From: Amycolatopsis sp. A133
Lineage (GTDB): Bacteria; Actinomycetota; Actinomycetes; Mycobacteriales; Pseudonocardiaceae
Assembly: GCF_031082405.1 (NCBI RefSeq)
Contig: NZ_JAVHJU010000076.1
Coordinates: forward strand, 248,001-312,000
Direction: 5' to 3'
Length of the DNA stretch: 64,000 bases
Position 1 is the first letter of the stretch; each line of letters begins with the position of its first letter. Below the pieces are notes generated by a model that saw only the letters and a program-made list of their open reading frames with translations, had not been told where the DNA came from and searched no databases. Made by a program: the position numbers and the translations under genes. Of the stretch, positions 35,801-43,976 are shown in pieces.

Positions 35801-36282
35801 CGCAGCGCGCGATCGACGTACTGGCGCCGCTGACGAAGCCGGCTCACGCGCCGATGATGCTGCGCCACCAGTGGCTGCCCCGCCTGGTCCGCCTGGCGCG
35901 GGAGCACGACCGGGCCGACGTCGCGGCCGAGGCGCTGGCGGTGTGCCGGGAAGAGGCGGCCAAGGAGGTCGTCCCGGCCCGGGCGGCCGCCGCGGCACGG
36001 TGGTGCGAAGCGCTGGTGACGGGCGACCCGGAACCGCTGCTGCGGACGATCACCCGCTACGGCGAGGTGGGCCGCACGGTGGAACGGGCGACGGCGCTGG
36101 GCGACGCGGCTGTCCTGCTGGTGGCCGCGGGCCGTGCGGAGGACGCGCGGAAAGCGGCGGCCGAAGCCGTCCGCGGACTGACCGCACTCGGCGCAGCGTG
36201 GGACGTGCGGCGGATCAGGACGCGCCTGCGGAATTCCGGCATCACGGCCGAGCCGGCCACCGGCAAGTCGCCCTCGCGCTGA
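32869..36282 (+). CDS. SARP-family regulator with AAA ATPase domain (second copy)
   Basis: 1137 aa from a GTG overlapping the preceding stop. Residues 8-104 form the winged-helix DNA-binding domain, 105-252 the BTAD, and then Walker A GEPGIGKSE (318-326) and Walker B VLVVDDLQWADE. A long helical tail follows, with paired helices of TPR type. It is clearly a paralogue of the gene before it; the tandem duplication and overlap suggest two regulators expressed together, possibly as a heteromer (inference). A bidirectional hairpin follows the stop. Confidence 0.92.
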   Translation: MSGPRLRVAVLGTLRAWLGDRELTLGPARQRAVFAALATRAATRPATRGELIQAVWGEAAPASADGSVHTYISGLRRVLEPGRTRWSTDGLLLSDATGYRLRLDREALDAHVFGCLYEKARSRWSAGDADGTIEILDRALALWSGEALSGVPGPHAEALRTSLTRQRVLARELRAEALLGRGAHEDLVPELTVLVREHPLREPLWRLLMTALHRGGRTTEALDTFRCAREVLRRELGVAPGPELTEAHRRILTDDPVVAPPSPAEPLHRVLPGQVAHALGRRADRGAGCRGREPEIARLRQLADDVVAGHGRTVWIEGEPGIGKSELLTTALGDVTGRGCHVAWAAASELGPSVPLQVLTEGLGLGAGDPAAAGAEEVLAHVERLCATAPLVLVVDDLQWADEASVLLWNRLSAAAERLPLLLVAASRPAGRREDLARVRRAAELRGLETLTLGPLAPADAGDLIEDLVGGRPGPRLASLIGKAAGNPLYLREVTTALVREGAVELENGVADLREGTALTVPGSLLGAVDRTLAQLDGLTREAVRRAAMLGMEFGLAQVAATMGVLPSALLGAFGAVLDLGIVVDARTHLVFRHPLLRWALYHEIPAAERAAWHRRAAEALADTGAGVESVAQQLVAVPAKVDDWVTGWLTEHHAALTARAPSMAAVLLRRVLDECDPADPRREVLVAANVLVLFGLDQEPLEAAKEAMALSRDPERAAEMRHIAAVLTHRRGDTRGALALLEGNDAPGTPPLWRERRRSLLAHLGRGRLDDLGRAARQARRTHRAALSAGEPYPIGHALQTLWLIKSIERDHGAALRYVERAVKAVEGRPEQAELYFDLLDNRMFTLRNLDRLAEAEQALHAARRAAARLPRPPGLQVSAAVHGYWTGAWDDALAQLDSLGEDGLATTVHGLREPRSAALLRHGIAGVIHGRRGDAERAAAHVHAVEDRVPVTDVEHAGGDFLLVARSLRAEQQGDPQRAIDVLAPLTKPAHAPMMLRHQWLPRLVRLAREHDRADVAAEALAVCREEAAKEVVPARAAAAARWCEALVTGDPEPLLRTITRYGEVGRTVERATALGDAAVLLVAAGRAEDARKAAAEAVRGLTALGAAWDVRRIRTRLRNSGITAEPATGKSPSR

Positions 36283-36300
36283 CCCCGGGAGTCCGAAAAG

Positions 36301-36327
36301 GACCGTCGGAAGAATAATTCGACGGTC
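36301..36327. terminator. Bidirectional hairpin between convergent genes
   Basis: GACCGTCG and CGACGGTC form a perfect 8-bp stem around an AT-rich 11-nt loop. It lies 18 bp after the SARP stop and 19 bp before the stop of the convergent LuxR-type gene. Confidence 0.7.
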
Positions 36328-36346
36328 TACAGTGGACCCGGGAGGG

Positions 36347-36970
36347 CTAGATCACGCCCGCCCGCATGGCGTAGGCCACCGCGTGCGGCCGGTTGCGCAG
36401 GTTCAGGCGGTTGGTCAGGCCGTAGACGGTGTTCTTCACCGTGCGCTCCGAGTAGCACAGTTTGTCCGCGATCTCCGCGGTGTCGCAGCCTTCGGCCATC
36501 AGCCGCAGCACGTCCACCTCGCGGGCGGTCAGCCCGGCGGCGCCGACGCCGGGAGCGGGCGGGACCGCGTGCTCGAGCTGCCGCACCGTGTCGAGCAGCC
36601 GGCCGAGCAGGTCGGCCGGCAGGAGGCCGCGGCCGGGCACCACCGACAGCACCGCCTCGACGAGGTGCTCCCCCGACGTCCGGGCCCGGGGAAGCACGGC
36701 CACCACCCGGCATTCGACGGCGGTCAGGATGTCGTTCTCGCGCACTTCGCCGGCCAGCAGCACCTTCGGCACGCGGGTCTGGGCGCCGTCGCCCCGCAGC
36801 TCCGCGACGACCTGCGGGGTCATCCGCTCGGCGTGGACCACCAGGACGTCCCGCTCGGTCAGTTCGCCCGGCTCGACGACGACCAGTTCGGGGCGGGTCC
36901 GCAGGAAGCTCGTGAGCCCCGCGTGCATGATCGGGTCGGCTGTCCGCACCGCGACGCGTACCGGTTCCAC
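36347..36970 (-). CDS. Orphan LuxR-type regulator with a pseudo-receiver domain
   Basis: 207 aa, starting MEPVRVAVRTAD. It is very close to the regulator at 16931-17551: LTERDVLVVHAERMTPQV, CRVVAVLPRARTSG, LPADLLGRLLDTVRQLEH and LTAREVDVLRLMAEGCDTAE line up throughout. The receiver-like domain lacks the phospho-aspartate (VLVVHAE). The helix-turn-helix SERTVKNTVYGLTNRLNLRN is intact. The two copies are 19 kb apart and each neighbours large ATPase regulators, which suggests a duplicated regulatory pair. Confidence 0.9.
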   Translation of the reverse strand: MEPVRVAVRTADPIMHAGLTSFLRTRPELVVVEPGELTERDVLVVHAERMTPQVVAELRGDGAQTRVPKVLLAGEVRENDILTAVECRVVAVLPRARTSGEHLVEAVLSVVPGRGLLPADLLGRLLDTVRQLEHAVPPAPGVGAAGLTAREVDVLRLMAEGCDTAEIADKLCYSERTVKNTVYGLTNRLNLRNRPHAVAYAMRAGVI

Positions 36971-37073
36971 TGTGCGTCCTCCCTGCCTCGGGTGTCCCCG
37001 GGGACAAGCATCCGCGCACCGGCTTCACGATCTCTCAACGCCGGCTCGGGCAACCCCGGGAAATCACCGCGGG

Positions 37074-38138
37074 CTACGGCCGCAGCAGCAGGCGGAGCAG
37101 GTTGCCGTCGTACTCCCGCATCCGCTGCAGCCCCTCGGCGACGCGGGCCAGCGGCAGGATGGCGCTGATCGACGCGGACACGTCGAGGCGGCCGCGGTCC
37201 ACCAGCTCGACCACGTCCTCCAGGTGCTTGACCCGGTAACCGGTGTGCGCCACGACGGTCTGGTTGTTGCGGGTCAAGGCGAACTCCGGGCCGGCCTCGT
37301 CCACGTCGAGCGACGTGCCCACGACGACCAGCCGCCCCCGGTCGCCGAGCACGGCGCGGGCCTGGGCGAAGGAACGGGCCCGGCCGACGAAGTCGAAGGC
37401 CACGTCGAGGCCACGGCCCTTGGTGACGCCCCGGATGTAGGACTCCAGCCGCGTGTTGGCCGGGTCGAGCGCGATGTCCGCGCCCCGCCCGAGCGCCAGT
37501 TCGCGGGCCGCCGGCCGGGTGTCGAGCGCGATGATCGGCGACGCACCGCACACGCGGGCGAGCTGCACCAGGTGCGTCCCGAGCCCGCCGAGGCCCCAGA
37601 CACCGACGGCTTCGGCCGGACGCAGCCGGGCGGTGTCGATCGCCCCGTACGGGGTGGACACCGCGCCGGAAAGCACCGTGGCCTGCTCCAGCGGGATGGA
37701 GTCGGGCACGGGAACCAGCGACGTCTCGGACGTGACGGCGTACTCCGCCCACGCCCCGTCGTGGTGGATCGCCATCATCCGCAGGTCGGTGCAGCCGTCG
37801 GAACCGGCCCCGACCCGGCAGGCGGCACACTCGCCGCACTGGCGGCCCGCGGCCATGACAACGCGGTCGCCCGGGGCCCAGCGCTGCACGCGCGCTCCGA
37901 CGGCCGCGACCACACCGGCCGCTTCGTGCCCGGGTGTGTAGACCGGCAACCGGGGCTCGATCTCACCGTCGATGCGGCGCACGTCGGACTTGCAGATGCC
38001 GCAGGCCGCGACCTTGACCACCACTTCGTCGACGTCCGCCGCCGGGGTCGGCACCTCGTCGAGCCGCAGCGTGCCGGCCGCCCGGTCGAACCGGATCGCC
38101 CGCATCGTCGCGGGTAGCCGGCCCGCCGTCGTCGCCAT
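37074..38138 (-). CDS. Zinc-dependent alcohol dehydrogenase (MDR family)
   Basis: About 354 aa. Catalytic zinc ligands are in CGICKSD and GHEAAG; the structural-zinc loop is CGECAACRVGAGSDGC. The nucleotide-binding Rossmann motif is GVWGLGGLGTHL. The enzyme would oxidise an alcohol with NAD(P); the substrate cannot be read from the sequence. The start is uncertain: GTG at 38150, ATG at 38138 and ATG at 38105 (MRAIRFD, the usual family N-terminus) are all possible, and none has a good ribosome site. Confidence 0.9.
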   Translation of the reverse strand: MATTAGRLPATMRAIRFDRAAGTLRLDEVPTPAADVDEVVVKVAACGICKSDVRRIDGEIEPRLPVYTPGHEAAGVVAAVGARVQRWAPGDRVVMAAGRQCGECAACRVGAGSDGCTDLRMMAIHHDGAWAEYAVTSETSLVPVPDSIPLEQATVLSGAVSTPYGAIDTARLRPAEAVGVWGLGGLGTHLVQLARVCGASPIIALDTRPAARELALGRGADIALDPANTRLESYIRGVTKGRGLDVAFDFVGRARSFAQARAVLGDRGRLVVVGTSLDVDEAGPEFALTRNNQTVVAHTGYRVKHLEDVVELVDRGRLDVSASISAILPLARVAEGLQRMREYDGNLLRLLLRP

Positions 38139-38339
38139 GCCGCGGCTCACCCGTGCGAGCGGGAGCGCCCCGCCGGAGCCCGGCGCCGGTCAGGAAGTCG
38201 CATCTCCACCGCTCCCCAGTCGCGCTCGTCGGACGGGCCGCGCCCACCCTGCCGCACGGGCGCACCCCGATTCCGGAGCCAGCGTACGAGCCTCCCGCGC
38301 CGGGCGGTAGCGGCCGCGCGGCCCGGGCTGTCGCTTCAG

Positions 38340-38906
38340 CTAACGAGGCTGCCCGAAAGTACCGGGCCGGGCGTCGTACTCGGCGAACGGGACCGCCTCG
38401 GCCAGCGCGAAGTCCCGGTAGGCCCGGAACCGCGCGACATCGGCGTGCACGAGCGGTTGCCGGTCGAGCACCCGCCCGTCCTCCGGGGCGTGCAGCAGCT
38501 TGATCACGACTTCGTCGTCGAGGAGGACGAAGTCGTGCTCGGGCAACCCGCCGGCCGGGACCGCCGAGGCGTCGAGGACGCGGATGTCCTCCCCGGCTTC
38601 GGCGAACCGGCGGTAGTAGGCGAAGGCGAACCGCAGGTAGTCCGACACCGGCGGGACGACCACCTGGACCCGCTGCAGCACGCGGCCGCCCGAGAGCTGC
38701 TGCCGCTGCCGGACCAGCCGGGGGTCGTCGGCCGGGATCTCGCAGGCGCCGATCTCCCGGAACCGCGCGAACGCGGCGCGCTCGGCCCGGATCCGGTAGG
38801 TCTGGTGCACCTGGAGGCGGAAACTGGTGCGCTTGAACGACATCAGGTCCAGGTACTCGGTGGACGACGACACGTCGGTGCCGGCCTCGTGGGTTCCGTG
38901 CTGCAT
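38340..38906 (-). CDS. DUF6879 family protein
   Basis: A 188-aa soluble protein; the ATG at 38906 has GGAGG at ideal spacing. The pattern is that of DUF6879: SFKRTSFRLQVHQTYRIRAE, then RFREIGACEIP, RVQVVVPPVSDYLRFAFAYY and DFVLLDDEVVIKL. Genes of this family often sit beside regulators in actinomycetes; the biochemical role is unknown. It lies before the alcohol dehydrogenase gene in the same direction, separated by 200 bp. Confidence 0.8.
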   Translation of the reverse strand: MQHGTHEAGTDVSSSTEYLDLMSFKRTSFRLQVHQTYRIRAERAAFARFREIGACEIPADDPRLVRQRQQLSGGRVLQRVQVVVPPVSDYLRFAFAYYRRFAEAGEDIRVLDASAVPAGGLPEHDFVLLDDEVVIKLLHAPEDGRVLDRQPLVHADVARFRAYRDFALAEAVPFAEYDARPGTFGQPR

Positions 38907-38928
38907 CGGTTTCCTCCGGGGTGGGTCG

Positions 38929-38952
38929 AAGGCGGGCGCCGGCTCCCGCCTT
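38929..38952. terminator. Inverted repeat between the AfsR-like gene and the DUF6879 gene
   Basis: AAGGCGGG and CCCGCCTT form a perfect 8-bp stem around an 8-nt loop. It lies 157 bp after the stop of the 942-aa gene and 22 bp before the DUF6879 start, so it could be a terminator or an operator in the leader. Confidence 0.5.
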
Positions 38953-39108
38953 CCTTTCCCCGATCGTGGCAGCGCCGCACCCGCGCGCAGAAGGGCCGGA
39001 CGGGCCAAGCGGGCCGAGCATCGGGCAAACCTCGGTACCGTCCACAAGGGACCAGTGGCTCGGTCGGCCAAGGGTGCGGCCCGGAAGTCGGCTCCCGGGC
39101 CGCGGTGA

Positions 39109-41937
39109 TCACCCGGCGTCGAGAGCGTCTTCGGCGTCCAAGGCGGTGAGGAACGCCTGCGCCGCAGCGGCTTCTTCGGCGTCGAGGCGGACGAACGCCT
39201 CCAGCGCGCGCCTCGCGTGCTGCCGGGCCTCGGGGTAGCGGCCGTCCCGCCGGTGCAGTTCCGCCACGCCGAAGCTGGCCAGGGCTTCGTGGTAGCGGTT
39301 GCCCAGCCGCGCGCAGAGTTCCAGGGCCGCTTCGTAGTCGCGCAGCGCGGCCGCCGGGTCGCCCAGGTCGCGGTGCGCGTGCCCGACGTTGATCAGCAGG
39401 TTGACTTCCAACAGCTCGTTCTTCGCCGCGCGCGCCGCCGTCAGTCCCGCCGTGCCGCACTCCAGGGCTTCCGCCGGGCGCCCCGCCTCGACGTACAGCT
39501 CGCACAGCGCGTCGAGCGCACCCGCGTCCTCGTAGTGCCCGCCCACTTCGTCGGCCAGCTGCACGGCTTCGCGCGCGTAGGTGATCCCCCGCTCGTAGTG
39601 CTTCATCTCCCGCAACGTCGAAGCCAAGTTGACCAGGAAGCGGATCCGGAAGTGGTGGTCACCCGTTTCCCGGGTCACTTCCAGGGCGTGCTCCAGGTGC
39701 CGCACGGCGACGTCGTTGCGGCCCAGCCGGGAATTCGCGATGCCGATCTGGTTCAGCACCTGCAGCTGCGGCGCGAGGTCGTCCTGCTGCTGCGCGGAGT
39801 GGTAGGCGACGTCGAGGATGTCCACCCACTCGGTGAGCAGGCCGGCCGAGTAGTAGTAGTTGTACATGTACCAGGGCATCTGCCAGGCGACCGCGTGGTC
39901 GCCCAGCTCCGCCGCGCACCTCGTCAGCGCCCGGATGTTCGCCGCTTCGACGTGGCACCAGGCGAAGGCGTCGTCGCTGGTGGCGAAGTCCGGGACCTCG
40001 TACGGTGTCGGGGGCAGGCCGGTCTCGAACAGCGAGTCGACCGGCATGATGCGGCGGTAGGCCGCCCGCAGGGCGTAGAGGTACCAGTGGATCAGGCGGC
40101 GCAGCGCCGCGGTGCGGTCCTCGGGGCTCTCTTGCTGCTCGGCCAGTTCCGCGGCGTAGACGCTCACGAGGTCGTGGAAGCCGAAGCGGTCACCGGCGCG
40201 TTCCAGCAGGTTCTGCTCGTGCAGCCGGTCGAGCAGCCCGCTCGCGGCGGCGGCCCGGCTGTCGATCAGGGCGGCGGTGGCCCGGGCACCGATGGTCTGG
40301 CTGGGCAGGGTCCCCAGGTACCGGAACGCGCGGGCGACTTCGGGGTCGAGTGAGTGGTAGGACCACGAGAACACCGCCCGCACCGACGACATCTCGTCGT
40401 CACCGGCCTCGAGGGTGTCGAGCCGGTCCTGCTCGGCGGTCAGGTTGGCGACCAGATCGCGCAGGCTCGTCCCGGCATTCGCGGAAATCTTCTCCGCGGC
40501 GATCCGCAACGCCAGCGGCAGATAACCGCACAACCGCGCCAGCTGCGCCGCCGCGCCGGGCTCGCCGTCGATGCGCGCCCGCCCCACCGACGCGCGCAGC
40601 AGGTCCAGGGCTTCGTCTTCGGTCAGCACCCCGAGGTTGAGGCGGTGGGCGCCGTCCCGGACGACCAGGCCGCTGAGCCGGTTGCGGCTGGTGATCAGGA
40701 CCAGGCTGTTCGAGGGGCCGGGCAGCAGTTCCCGCACCTGTTCGGTGGATTCGGCGTTGTCGAGCAGGATCAGCATGCGCTTGTCCGACAGCAGGGTGCG
40801 GTAGATCGCCACCTGCGCGTCGTGGTCCTCGCGCTGGCCGCCCGCCCCGAGCGACCACAGCAGCTGGCTGAGCGCCTCGGTCGCCGAGAGCGGTGGCCGG
40901 ATCGGGTCGAACCCGCGCAGGTTCAGGTACAGCTGCCCGTCCGGGTATTCGCCGGCGATCCGGCGCGCGAACCGCACCGCCAGGGCCGTCTTGCCGACGC
41001 CCCCGACGCCGTCCACCGCCGAGATGACCAGCGCCCCGGAGCCCTGCCCGACCGTCGCTCGCCACCGGTTCAGCTGCGCGAGCTCGTCGGCCCGGCCGAC
41101 GAAGTCGAGGATTTCGTGCGGCAGCTGCGCCGGCATCGACGCGACCGCCGGCGCGGCCGGCGCCGCGGTGGGAGCGTCGAGCCCCGGGTCCGCACGCAAC
41201 ACCCGCGCCTGCAATTCGGTCAGCTCCGGCCCCGGATCCAGGCCCAGCTCCGCCACGAACAACCGCCGCGTCGCCTCGAACTCCGCCAACGCGTCCGCCC
41301 GCCGCCCACCGCGATAAAGCGCCAGCATCAACAGCGCCCGCAACCGCTCACGGAACGGCTCCGCCTGCACCGCCTCGCCCAGCTCGCCGATGGCTTCGCG
41401 GTGGCGGCCCAGTTCCAGCAGCAGCTCCGCCCGCTCTTCCACGAGCTGGAACCGCAGCTCCGTCAACCGCACCCGCTCGGCTTCCGCCAGCGGTCCGGGC
41501 ACGCCGGACAGCGGGACCCCGCGCCACAGCCGCAGGCACTCTTCCAGCGCCTCGGCCGCCGCCGCGGCATTTCCGGCCGCGGCCAGTTCCCGGGCCCGCC
41601 GCGCGTGCGAGTCGGCCGCCACCGCGTCGACGGCGTCCGGTGCGAGCGCGAGCCGGTAGCCCGGCCCCGTCCGCGTCAGCACGTCGCCGGCCGCGACCAG
41701 CACCCGGCGCAGCCCGTGGATGTAGGTGTGCACGCTGCCCTCGACCGACGCCGGGGGCGTCTCGCCCCACACGCCGTCGATCAGCTCGGCGCGCGAGACC
41801 GTCTCACCGGCCCGCAACGCCAGGATCGCCAGCACCGCCCGCTGCCGCGGCGGCCCGACGACGACTTCCCCGTCCGCCACGCGAACCCGCAGCTCACCCA
41901 GCAGATCGACCCGCACCGCGCTTTCAGGGCCGGTCAC
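39109..41937 (-). CDS. AfsR-like SARP regulator with NB-ARC and TPR domains
   Basis: 942 aa with the full AfsR architecture: OmpR-type DNA-binding domain (10-98), BTAD (103-250), NB-ARC with Walker A GVGGVGKT (310-317) and RMLILLDNAE, then TPRs to the C-terminus (RHLEHALEVTRETGDHH, AALRDYEAALELCARLGNRY). AfsR-type proteins are global activators that use ATP and, in Streptomyces, kinase signals to turn on secondary metabolism. The GTG at 41937 has GGAGG about 10 nt upstream. Confidence 0.93.
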   Translation of the reverse strand: MTGPESAVRVDLLGELRVRVADGEVVVGPPRQRAVLAILALRAGETVSRAELIDGVWGETPPASVEGSVHTYIHGLRRVLVAAGDVLTRTGPGYRLALAPDAVDAVAADSHARRARELAAAGNAAAAAEALEECLRLWRGVPLSGVPGPLAEAERVRLTELRFQLVEERAELLLELGRHREAIGELGEAVQAEPFRERLRALLMLALYRGGRRADALAEFEATRRLFVAELGLDPGPELTELQARVLRADPGLDAPTAAPAAPAVASMPAQLPHEILDFVGRADELAQLNRWRATVGQGSGALVISAVDGVGGVGKTALAVRFARRIAGEYPDGQLYLNLRGFDPIRPPLSATEALSQLLWSLGAGGQREDHDAQVAIYRTLLSDKRMLILLDNAESTEQVRELLPGPSNSLVLITSRNRLSGLVVRDGAHRLNLGVLTEDEALDLLRASVGRARIDGEPGAAAQLARLCGYLPLALRIAAEKISANAGTSLRDLVANLTAEQDRLDTLEAGDDEMSSVRAVFSWSYHSLDPEVARAFRYLGTLPSQTIGARATAALIDSRAAAASGLLDRLHEQNLLERAGDRFGFHDLVSVYAAELAEQQESPEDRTAALRRLIHWYLYALRAAYRRIMPVDSLFETGLPPTPYEVPDFATSDDAFAWCHVEAANIRALTRCAAELGDHAVAWQMPWYMYNYYYSAGLLTEWVDILDVAYHSAQQQDDLAPQLQVLNQIGIANSRLGRNDVAVRHLEHALEVTRETGDHHFRIRFLVNLASTLREMKHYERGITYAREAVQLADEVGGHYEDAGALDALCELYVEAGRPAEALECGTAGLTAARAAKNELLEVNLLINVGHAHRDLGDPAAALRDYEAALELCARLGNRYHEALASFGVAELHRRDGRYPEARQHARRALEAFVRLDAEEAAAAQAFLTALDAEDALDAG

Positions 41938-41957
41938 GCCGCTTCAACCTCCACCCG

Positions 41958-41973
41958 ATCCCCAGACGGGGAT
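41958..41973. promoter_or_regulatory. Short inverted repeat upstream of the AfsR-like gene
   Basis: ATCCCC-AGAC-GGGGAT is a perfect 6-4-6 palindrome, 21 bp before the GTG start at 41937. It may be an operator overlapping the leader. Confidence 0.35.
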
Positions 41974-42090
41974 TCCCGGACCACCACCTTAACAAGGCGG
42001 TGCACGGCCCGGTCCGGCCGACGCTTCCGGCGCGGCGGCGGGGGAAGCGCCGAGCTCGCCGGTCACCCGGACGGACGAAGGGGGCGGCGC

Positions 42091-43164
42091 TCAGGCTCCC
42101 GACGTGGTCCAGACCGGTTCGTCGGCTGCGGACGGCCGCAGCGCGTCCAGCGCCCGCCCGAGCAGGACCGTGTCCAGGGGCGGCGGCGGCCCCTCGGCGT
42201 CGCGCAGGTGCCGGAGCAGGCCGGGCTCGGGCGCGAGGTGGTGGTGGCGGAGGTAGTAGGTGACCGTGTCGGTCCACACCCAGTGGCCGTCGGTGCGGAA
42301 GTTCATCGGCACGACCGAGCCCTGCTCCGGGTCGACGACGTCGGCCATCGTGCCGGTGGTGACGAGGAGTTCCGTGCCCGCATCGAGGTAGCCGACGAGC
42401 GACGCGCGCTCGCCGGCGTCGGTGATCTTGACGTGGTCCGGCGAAAACCGCGGCCCCGCTTGGGGATCGACCTCGTCGAAGACCCGGGCGACGCCGACCT
42501 CCACGTCCTCGTGGGGCGACCACAGCAGCTTCCCGCCCTGCTGCGCGGCCCGCTGGTACCGGGGCCGGACGCCGTGCATCGACACGACCTCGACCTGCGG
42601 GTCCCGCTCCCCCGCCGCGGTCAGCGTTTCCTGGAAGCGCCCGGCCAGCTCGGCGGGTTCGGCGGCGGCGTCGTCGGCGTCGTCGACCTCCGCCACGTAG
42701 ACCACCCGGGGCTCCGGGTGGGGCACGTCCCCGGCGGGCCGGCGCACCGCGCTCCAGAACCCCCGGATCCCGGGCACCGCCGTCACCTCGGCGAGCAGGT
42801 CCTGCTCCGCGAGCGCGGCGATCAGCATCGCGCTGTCGGCGCCGTCATCGCCGTCATTGCCGTCCGCCGTCCCCCAGTCCGGCGAAAACCGCCACAGCAG
42901 CGGCGGATTCTCGGCGATGAGCTCCATCGCGTCCAGGACGGCCGGATCGGCACCTTCGGATTCCAGCAGCTCGGCCAGCGCGTCGAGGTCGTCTTCGTCC
43001 AGGGGCAGCACCGTGCGCCGCGCGGCGAAGGCCAGCAGCTGGGCCACCTCGGCACACCGGTCGGCGGCGAGCGCGCCGCGAGCACGGGTGAGCGTGTCGT
43101 CCGGCAGCCAGCCGGCCACCCGGAGCAGGATCTCGTGCAGCTGCGGGGTAAAGGGGTGGCTCAT
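42091..43164 (-). CDS. Protein of unknown function, 357 aa
   Basis: No family was recognised with certainty. The N-terminal 85 residues are helical (HEILLRVAGWLPDDTLTRAR, LAELLESEGADPAVLDAM). The middle is alpha/beta with GRFQETLTAAGERDPQVEVV. The C-terminus has a well-ordered stretch, GYLDAGTELLVTTGTMADVV then FRTDGHWVWTDTVTYYLRHH. No signal peptide or membrane helix was found. A role as an immunity-type or enzyme-associated protein is possible but unsupported. A 150-bp gap separates it from the AfsR-like gene in the same direction. Confidence 0.75.
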   Translation of the reverse strand: MSHPFTPQLHEILLRVAGWLPDDTLTRARGALAADRCAEVAQLLAFAARRTVLPLDEDDLDALAELLESEGADPAVLDAMELIAENPPLLWRFSPDWGTADGNDGDDGADSAMLIAALAEQDLLAEVTAVPGIRGFWSAVRRPAGDVPHPEPRVVYVAEVDDADDAAAEPAELAGRFQETLTAAGERDPQVEVVSMHGVRPRYQRAAQQGGKLLWSPHEDVEVGVARVFDEVDPQAGPRFSPDHVKITDAGERASLVGYLDAGTELLVTTGTMADVVDPEQGSVVPMNFRTDGHWVWTDTVTYYLRHHHLAPEPGLLRHLRDAEGPPPPLDTVLLGRALDALRPSAADEPVWTTSGA

Positions 43165-43320
43165 CCATCGCTCCCTGGGGTTCGCCGGCCTACCGGCCCA
43201 TTTTCACCACGCGCACCCGCTCCCGCCCCGGCCGGGGACGATGACTGCCCGAAGACGCAGGCTTCGCTGGCTTAACTTCCCCAAGCCCGCTCACCAGGTG
43301 TGCGCGTCACCTCCGCCTGC

Positions 43321-43392
43321 TCACGATCGCCGGCGCAGCACCCAGAAGCCGCCCCCACGGGCGACCAGGTCGTAGCCGGCGCCGGGGTGAGG
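43321..43392 (-). pseudogene. Possible 3' end remnant of a lost gene
   Basis: The minus strand reads HPGAGYDLVARGGGFWVLRR followed by R, S and a stop at 43321, with an in-frame stop shortly upstream. This looks like the C-terminal beta-strand of a methyltransferase-type enzyme, but it is too short to be sure. Confidence 0.25.
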
Positions 43393-43532
43393 CTGCGCCG
43401 CTCACCGGAATCCCCGCCACGGTGATCATCACCGAAGCCGACGCGCTCTGCCCGCCGCGACGGCAACACCAGCTCGCCGGCCGACTCGATGCGAAGACCG
43501 TCCCTCAGCCCGGTCGGTCCTCGAACCGGTTG

Positions 43533-43576
43533 CATCGGTTTGTCATCGGTTTGTCCTCGGTTTGCCGGGGTAGTCG
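43533..43576 (+). promoter_or_regulatory. Three 11-bp direct repeats and a putative -10 box (SARP-site-like)
   Basis: TCGGTTT occurs at 43535, 43546 and 43557, exactly 11 bp apart (one helical turn), inside near-identical 11-mers CATCGGTTTGT. The last copy ends 7 bp before TAGTCG (43571-43576), a possible -10 box, and 53 bp before the ATG at 43617. Heptamer repeats with 11-bp spacing placed about 8 bp from the -10 are the known layout of SARP binding sites. Three SARP genes lie within 14 kb. Confidence 0.5.
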
Positions 43577-43616
43577 AAGATCCAGCTGCCCGACTCCGAT
43601 GCGAAGGAAGTGCCCG

Positions 43617-43976
43617 ATGCCCGCGTTGACCCGCGTACTCGGAGCGGCGACCGCCGCCTACAGCGCGACCATCATCGCCGCCCCGAAGGTCTTGGCGAAG
43701 CCGTGCGGCCTGACCACTCCGGCCGGGGAGGTCACCCGGGACGTCCGGACGTTGATCGGCGGCATCGGCGCCCGCGACGCCGCTATCGGCCTGGCCATGA
43801 TGTTCGCCCCGCCCGGCCGGCCCCTGCACGTGGCCCTCGCCGCGCGGGTGGCCTCGGACACCGCGGACGCCCTCGTCTTCGGCACCGGCCTGCCCGACCG
43901 CTCGGCCCGGAAGAAGGTCGCGGTGTTCGCCGCGGCGTGGGCAGCGCTCTGTGCCGCCTCCGCCCTTCTTCCCTGA
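43617..43976 (+). CDS. Small membrane protein (DUF4267-like)
   Basis: 119 aa; the ATG at 43617 has AAGGAAG at good spacing. Three to four hydrophobic segments (RVLGAATAAYSATIIAAPKV, LTTPAGEVTRD, RDAAIGLAMMFAP, VAVFAAAWAALCAASALL) resemble DUF4267-type actinobacterial membrane proteins. The function is unknown. The promoter carries SARP-like repeats. It is a single gene; the next begins after a 274-bp gap in which no gene is visible. Confidence 0.75.
   Translation: MPALTRVLGAATAAYSATIIAAPKVLAKPCGLTTPAGEVTRDVRTLIGGIGARDAAIGLAMMFAPPGRPLHVALAARVASDTADALVFGTGLPDRSARKKVAVFAAAWAALCAASALLP

Larger units (their letters stand above)
43165..43616. other. 450-bp intergenic region with a possible gene remnant and direct repeats
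   Basis: No intact gene is visible. The left half holds a possible 3' gene remnant on the minus strand (43321-43392) and the right end holds three 11-bp direct repeats before the gene at 43617; both are listed separately. The rest is ordinary GC-rich sequence. Confidence 0.6.
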
